Below, in pieces: positions 60,837 through 64,000 of a stretch of DNA of 64,000 nucleotides. The notes below the pieces were generated by a model that was not told the origin of the DNA, did no database searches, and was given only the letters and a program-made list of their open reading frames with translations. Made by a program: the position numbers and the translations under genes. This DNA is from Jhaorihella thermophila. GTDB lineage: Bacteria; Pseudomonadota; Alphaproteobacteria; Rhodobacterales; Rhodobacteraceae. Location: positions 124,001 to 188,000 of the forward strand of contig NZ_FNVD01000007.1 of the NCBI RefSeq assembly GCF_900108275.1, in the 5' to 3' direction. Numbering within the stretch: position 1 is the stretch's first letter; each line of letters starts with the position of its first letter.

Positions 60837-62414
60837 ATGGCAAGAATTGCGTATATCCTGCTGTGCCACAAGGACCCGGATGCGATCGTCAAGCAGGCCC
60901 AGCGGCTGACTGTGGCGGGTGATTATATTGCGATCCATTTCGACGGCCGCGCGCCGCAGGAGGCCTATGACCGGATCCGCTCGGCGCTTGCCGACAACCC
61001 CAACGTCACCTTCGCCCGCAAACGGGTGAAATGCGGCTGGGGGGAATGGTCGCTGGTGGCCGCCACGCTGAGGGCGGTCGAGGCGGCGGTCGAAGAATTT
61101 CCGCGCGCCACGCATTTCTACATGCTGTCGGGCGACTGCATGGCGATCAAGACCGCCGAATACGCGCACAGGTTTCTTGACGAGCATGACAAGGACTTCA
61201 TCGAAAGCTTCGATTTTTTCGAAAGCGACTGGATCAAGACCGGGATCAAGGAAGAGCGGCTGATCTACCGGCATTTCTTCAACGAACGGAAGAACAAGAC
61301 GCTGTTCTACTGGTCGCTGGATATGCAGCGGCGGCTGGGGCTGAGCCGCGAGATCCCCGCCGACATCCAGGTCCAGATCGGCAGCCAGTGGTGGTGCCTG
61401 CGGCGGCCGACGGTCGAGAGGATCCTCGACTTCATCCGGCAGCGGCGCGACGTGGTGCGGTTCTTTCGCACGACGTGGATCCCCGACGAAACCTTCTTTC
61501 AGACGCTGGTGCGCCACCTTGTGCCGGAGCACGAGATCGAGACGCGCACGCTGACCTTTCTGATGTTCACCGACTACGGGATGCCGGTGACCTTCTACAA
61601 CGACCACTACGACCTGCTGCTGAACCAGGACTATCTGTTCGCGCGAAAGATCAGCCCCGAGGCCACGCAGCTCAAGGCGCGGCTGGGGCGGCTTTACGCG
61701 GCGCGGGGGATCGAGTTCCAGATCTCGAACGAAGGCCGCAGCCTCTACAAGTTCCTCGCCGGGCGCGGGCGAATCGGCCGGCGCTTTGGCATGCGGTTCT
61801 GGGAGGTGGAAAGCTCGCTGGGCCGCGACCGCGAATTGCTGATCCTGGTGTGCAAGAAGTGGCACGTCGCCAAGCGGCTGCTGGAACAGATCCGGCGCGT
61901 GACCAACATCCCCGGCATCGAATACCTGTTCAACGAGGAAAGCACCCCCCTGCCCGATCTGGGCGGCATCCAGAGCACGCTGGAAAAGCGCACCCGCCAC
62001 CGCCGGGCGCTGATGCAGATGCTGTTTGAGTATTTCGACACCGACCGGCTGATTTTCTGCATGGATCCGTCCAACATGGATCTGCTGCAGGATTTCTATT
62101 CGGACCGCTCGGTGACCCGGATGCTGGAGATCGAGTGCCAGTTCTCCGACGAATACCTGATCGGCCATGCCCGCCGGGTCGGGCTTGCCGGTGAACGCAC
62201 CAGCAAGGAGACGCTGGACCGGCTGCTGCCCACGATCCGCAACGATCTCGCCTACGAGGCCGACCGGATCCGCGACGCGAATTTCCCGCGCTATCACCGC
62301 ATCCACGAAACCGCCGCGCCCGAGGAAAACGCCCCCAAGATCGCCGAGTTCCTGTCGATCGGGCGGGATCAGGCGCTGGAGCTGGCGCGCACCGAATACC
62401 TGTTCGCGGACTGA
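60837..62414 (+). CDS. Core-2/I-branching-type beta-1,6-N-acetylglucosaminyltransferase
   Basis: A 525-aa protein. Residues 1-250 match the Branch/GT14 domain: RIAYILLCHKDPDAIV, YIAIHFDGRAP, WGEWSLVAATLRAVEAA, FYMLSGDCMAIK, and SQWWCLRRPTVERIL, with WIPDETFFQTL holding the likely catalytic Glu. The second half (about 290-525) is a separate domain that accompanies GT14 in Rhodobacteraceae (DUF5928 as I recall). It should add branch sugars to a glycan. The divergent sulfotransferase supports a joint surface polysaccharide role. Confidence 0.9.
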   Translation: MARIAYILLCHKDPDAIVKQAQRLTVAGDYIAIHFDGRAPQEAYDRIRSALADNPNVTFARKRVKCGWGEWSLVAATLRAVEAAVEEFPRATHFYMLSGDCMAIKTAEYAHRFLDEHDKDFIESFDFFESDWIKTGIKEERLIYRHFFNERKNKTLFYWSLDMQRRLGLSREIPADIQVQIGSQWWCLRRPTVERILDFIRQRRDVVRFFRTTWIPDETFFQTLVRHLVPEHEIETRTLTFLMFTDYGMPVTFYNDHYDLLLNQDYLFARKISPEATQLKARLGRLYAARGIEFQISNEGRSLYKFLAGRGRIGRRFGMRFWEVESSLGRDRELLILVCKKWHVAKRLLEQIRRVTNIPGIEYLFNEESTPLPDLGGIQSTLEKRTRHRRALMQMLFEYFDTDRLIFCMDPSNMDLLQDFYSDRSVTRMLEIECQFSDEYLIGHARRVGLAGERTSKETLDRLLPTIRNDLAYEADRIRDANFPRYHRIHETAAPEENAPKIAEFLSIGRDQALELARTEYLFAD

Positions 62415-62427
62415 TCCGGCAGCGCAC

Positions 62428-63075
62428 TCAGCGCCGCCCGCCGCCGGTCAGCCAGCGGCGGACCCGGCCGCCCTTTTCCTCGATCGCATCGCCGGCGGCA
62501 TAAAGGCTGTCCTCCATCTCTTCCAGAACGGGGTCGATTTTCGCTGCGCGTAACCTCCGCCACCGCACCCGGATGGCCCAGAGAGCCGCGAACAAGAGCG
62601 TCAGGAAGATGATGTTGAACCACGGGATGATCCGCACGTCGGGGCTGTCAACCTCGCGGATCGAGATGGCGTTGGGGTAGATGGAAAAAAGGTTGGACCG
62701 CCAGCCGTAATGGGTGATGACCACCCAGCGCGGATTGTCGGCTGTGGATTTCAGATCGGCGGCGCGGGTCTGGAGGTTCGAGGTGTTGAACTTGAAATAG
62801 GGCGGCCAGCCCCAGCCGGTATCCTCGTTGCGGTACTCCATCGGCTTGCCGTTCTTCAGGATCGCCGCGATGAAGAACACGTCGCGGCTTCCGACCTTTT
62901 CGGCGTCCCCCGCCCCGGCATGGGAATAAAACCACCAGTTTTCGCCGAAATCGACGCGTTTGGTATAGGTATCGGTGATCCGCCCCACGTCATGTTGCGG
63001 CAGCGTATAGTGCAAAAAGGCCGCGACGATCGCGATGACCAGCACCCGGAATGTCCATTTCACGTAAACCCACAT
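62428..63075 (-). CDS. DUF1523 family membrane protein
   Basis: A 215-aa protein with an N-terminal helix (FRVLVIAIVAAFLHYTL), a periplasmic domain (GRITDTYTKRVDFGENWWFY, NEDTGWGWPPYFKFNTSNLQ) and a second helix (IIPWFNIIFLTLLFAALWAI), then a basic and acidic cytosolic tail. The Trp-rich segments are typical of DUF1523 proteins of alphaproteobacteria. No function is known. The adjacent 87-aa membrane protein gene lies 9 bp upstream. Confidence 0.9.
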   Translation of the reverse strand: MWVYVKWTFRVLVIAIVAAFLHYTLPQHDVGRITDTYTKRVDFGENWWFYSHAGAGDAEKVGSRDVFFIAAILKNGKPMEYRNEDTGWGWPPYFKFNTSNLQTRAADLKSTADNPRWVVITHYGWRSNLFSIYPNAISIREVDSPDVRIIPWFNIIFLTLLFAALWAIRVRWRRLRAAKIDPVLEEMEDSLYAAGDAIEEKGGRVRRWLTGGGRR

Positions 63076-63084
63076 CGCCCTGCC

Positions 63085-63348
63085 TCACCTGTTGACCCAT
63101 TGCACGATGGCGACCAGCGCCACCCACGGCACCACGTATATGGCCAGCAACAGCTTGTGCCGCAAGGATTTCTCGTAACCTTCGAGCCCGGCCTCGACAA
63201 AGGCCTCCAGATTGCCGGGTTGTCCCTCTTCGCGCCATTTCGCCTCCAGCCGATCGCGTTCGCGCGCCCGCGCGCGCAGCGAAAACACCACATAGGCGAT
63301 CGTCTGCACGATCAGCAGCGGGATGAAGAAACGCAGAAACGCGATCAT
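63085..63348 (-). CDS. Small membrane protein upstream of the DUF1523 gene
   Basis: An 87-aa protein with one helix at each end (FLRFFIPLLIVQTIAYVVFSL and LLLAIYVVPWVALVAIVQWV) and a charged middle (RARARERDRLEAKWREEG). Both termini are probably on the same side. It sits 63 bp downstream of ispE and 9 bp before the DUF1523 gene, likely in one operon with both. No family recognised. Confidence 0.78.
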   Translation of the reverse strand: MIAFLRFFIPLLIVQTIAYVVFSLRARARERDRLEAKWREEGQPGNLEAFVEAGLEGYEKSLRHKLLLAIYVVPWVALVAIVQWVNR

Positions 63349-63411
63349 GTCGCCCTCACCGGTCTGGATACACCGTGATACCCGGCGCCGGCCCAGACGG
63401 CAACGCGCGGA

Positions 63412-64000
63412 TCAGGCAGAGTTGAGCACGGTCGGCGCAACCCACCAGCCCGGCCGGGCGGCAGAAAGGCGTCCGGCCGCCGCGCGCGCGGCCTCGGGGG
63501 TGTCGAACAGCCCGAAACAGGTCGCGCCAGAGCCGCTCATCCGCGCAAGCAGGGCGCCTTCGGCCTCGAGCCCCCTGAGCACCCCGCCGATCACCGGCGC
63601 GACGGATTCGGCCGCCGGTTGCAGGTCGTTGCGCTGCGCCGCCAGCCAGTCGATGAACGCCGTCCGATCGCCATTCTGCGGGATTGGACCCATCGGCGCG
63701 TTGTCGCGACGCTCCAGCCGGCGGAATACATCGGGCGTGGACACCGCCACGCGCGGGTTGACCAGAACGGCAGGCAGCGCGGGCAGGCCCTCGACCGGCT
63801 CCACCACCTCTCCGATGCCGGACATGCGCGCAGCCCGCGCCAGCAGGCACACGGGCACATCCGCGCCCAGATCTTCGAGCCGGTCCGGCAGGGCATGACC
63901 CATCTGCCGCAAGGCACGCAGCACCGCCGCCGCATCGGACGAGCCGCCCCCGATCCCCGCAGCCGCGGGCAGCGTCTTTTCCAGCCGGATGTCCACCGCC
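63412..64000 (-). CDS. ispE: 4-diphosphocytidyl-2-C-methyl-D-erythritol kinase (5' end outside window)
   Basis: A GHMP kinase of the non-mevalonate isoprenoid pathway, phosphorylating CDP-methylerythritol. About 195 C-terminal residues are visible; the N-terminal third is outside. The ATP loop PAAAGIGGGSSDAAA is intact, and the C-terminal motif MSGSGATCFGLF is the usual third GHMP motif. It ends at VAPTVLNSA. Confidence 0.95.
   Translation of the reverse strand, partial: AVDIRLEKTLPAAAGIGGGSSDAAAVLRALRQMGHALPDRLEDLGADVPVCLLARAARMSGIGEVVEPVEGLPALPAVLVNPRVAVSTPDVFRRLERRDNAPMGPIPQNGDRTAFIDWLAAQRNDLQPAAESVAPVIGGVLRGLEAEGALLARMSGSGATCFGLFDTPEAARAAAGRLSAARPGWWVAPTVLNSA

Overview
This 64 kb window is ordinary chromosome from a high-GC alphaproteobacterium, most likely Rhodobacteraceae (Roseobacter group). 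The evidence is the rplU-rpmA-obg-proB-proA and yajC-secD-secF-serS gene orders, a Fur/Mur-type regulator without a CxxC zinc site, a PmtA-type phospholipid methyltransferase beside psd-pssA, an alphaproteobacterial SOS box (GTTC-N7-GTTC), and several small families typical of that group. About 68 protein-coding loci and one tRNA are supported. No phage, insertion sequence, CRISPR array or rRNA is visible. The taxonomic call is inference from content, not from a database search.

Layout. 1-3.7 kb: lon (3' end cut off) and tgt. 3.8-7.2 kb: arginase, CtlX-type hydrolase and ornithine cyclodeaminase in a tightly overlapping operon with a divergent Lrp/AsnC regulator, giving arginine to ornithine to proline. 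7.3-12.4 kb: rplU-rpmA-(GNAT)-obg-proB-proA. 12.6-16.6 kb: DUF2059 protein, tRNA-Ser(CGA), a lipoprotein, an SOS-controlled OB-fold protein matching the C-terminus of DnaE2, a ferredoxin and small conserved genes. 16.7-21.2 kb: secF, secD, yajC and serS. 21.3-29.6 kb: a helix-hairpin-helix protein with a lysine tail, a fatty acid desaturase, a Fur/Mur regulator, a DEAD-box helicase, a nuclease-like protein, SelO and an M3 peptidase. 29.8-33.6 kb: glyS and glyQ. 33.7-42.0 kb: a SPOR/PG-binding/degenerate trypsin protein, a TPP enzyme coupled to trkH, folE2 and map. 42.1-43.5 kb: a decaying pepSY-cytochrome b561-luxR operon. 43.7-49.3 kb: sfsA, a CinA-like operon, a LysR regulator and a transporter. 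49.4-54.4 kb: a dienoyl-CoA reductase-type flavoenzyme, rppH, and psd-pssA-pmtA (phosphatidylserine to PE to PC). 54.6-64 kb: GNAT, adenosine kinase, nth, an AraC-Ogt fusion, an OmpA lipoprotein, an FMN reductase, smpB, a divergent sulfotransferase/branching glycosyltransferase pair, DUF1523 and ispE (5' end cut off).

The most striking non-genic structure is a dispersed repeat of about 85 bp: two GC-rich hairpins, then a conserved tail of one of two types. There are 12 full or partial copies, and every convergent gene interval longer than 100 bp in this window (8 of 8) contains one. Other points of interest are a leaderless-looking, LexA-boxed gene for a DnaE2-like OB fold, a luxR gene broken by an exact 7-bp tandem duplication beside a cytochrome b561 gene with an early TGA, and a trypsin-fold protein that appears to have lost all three catalytic residues.
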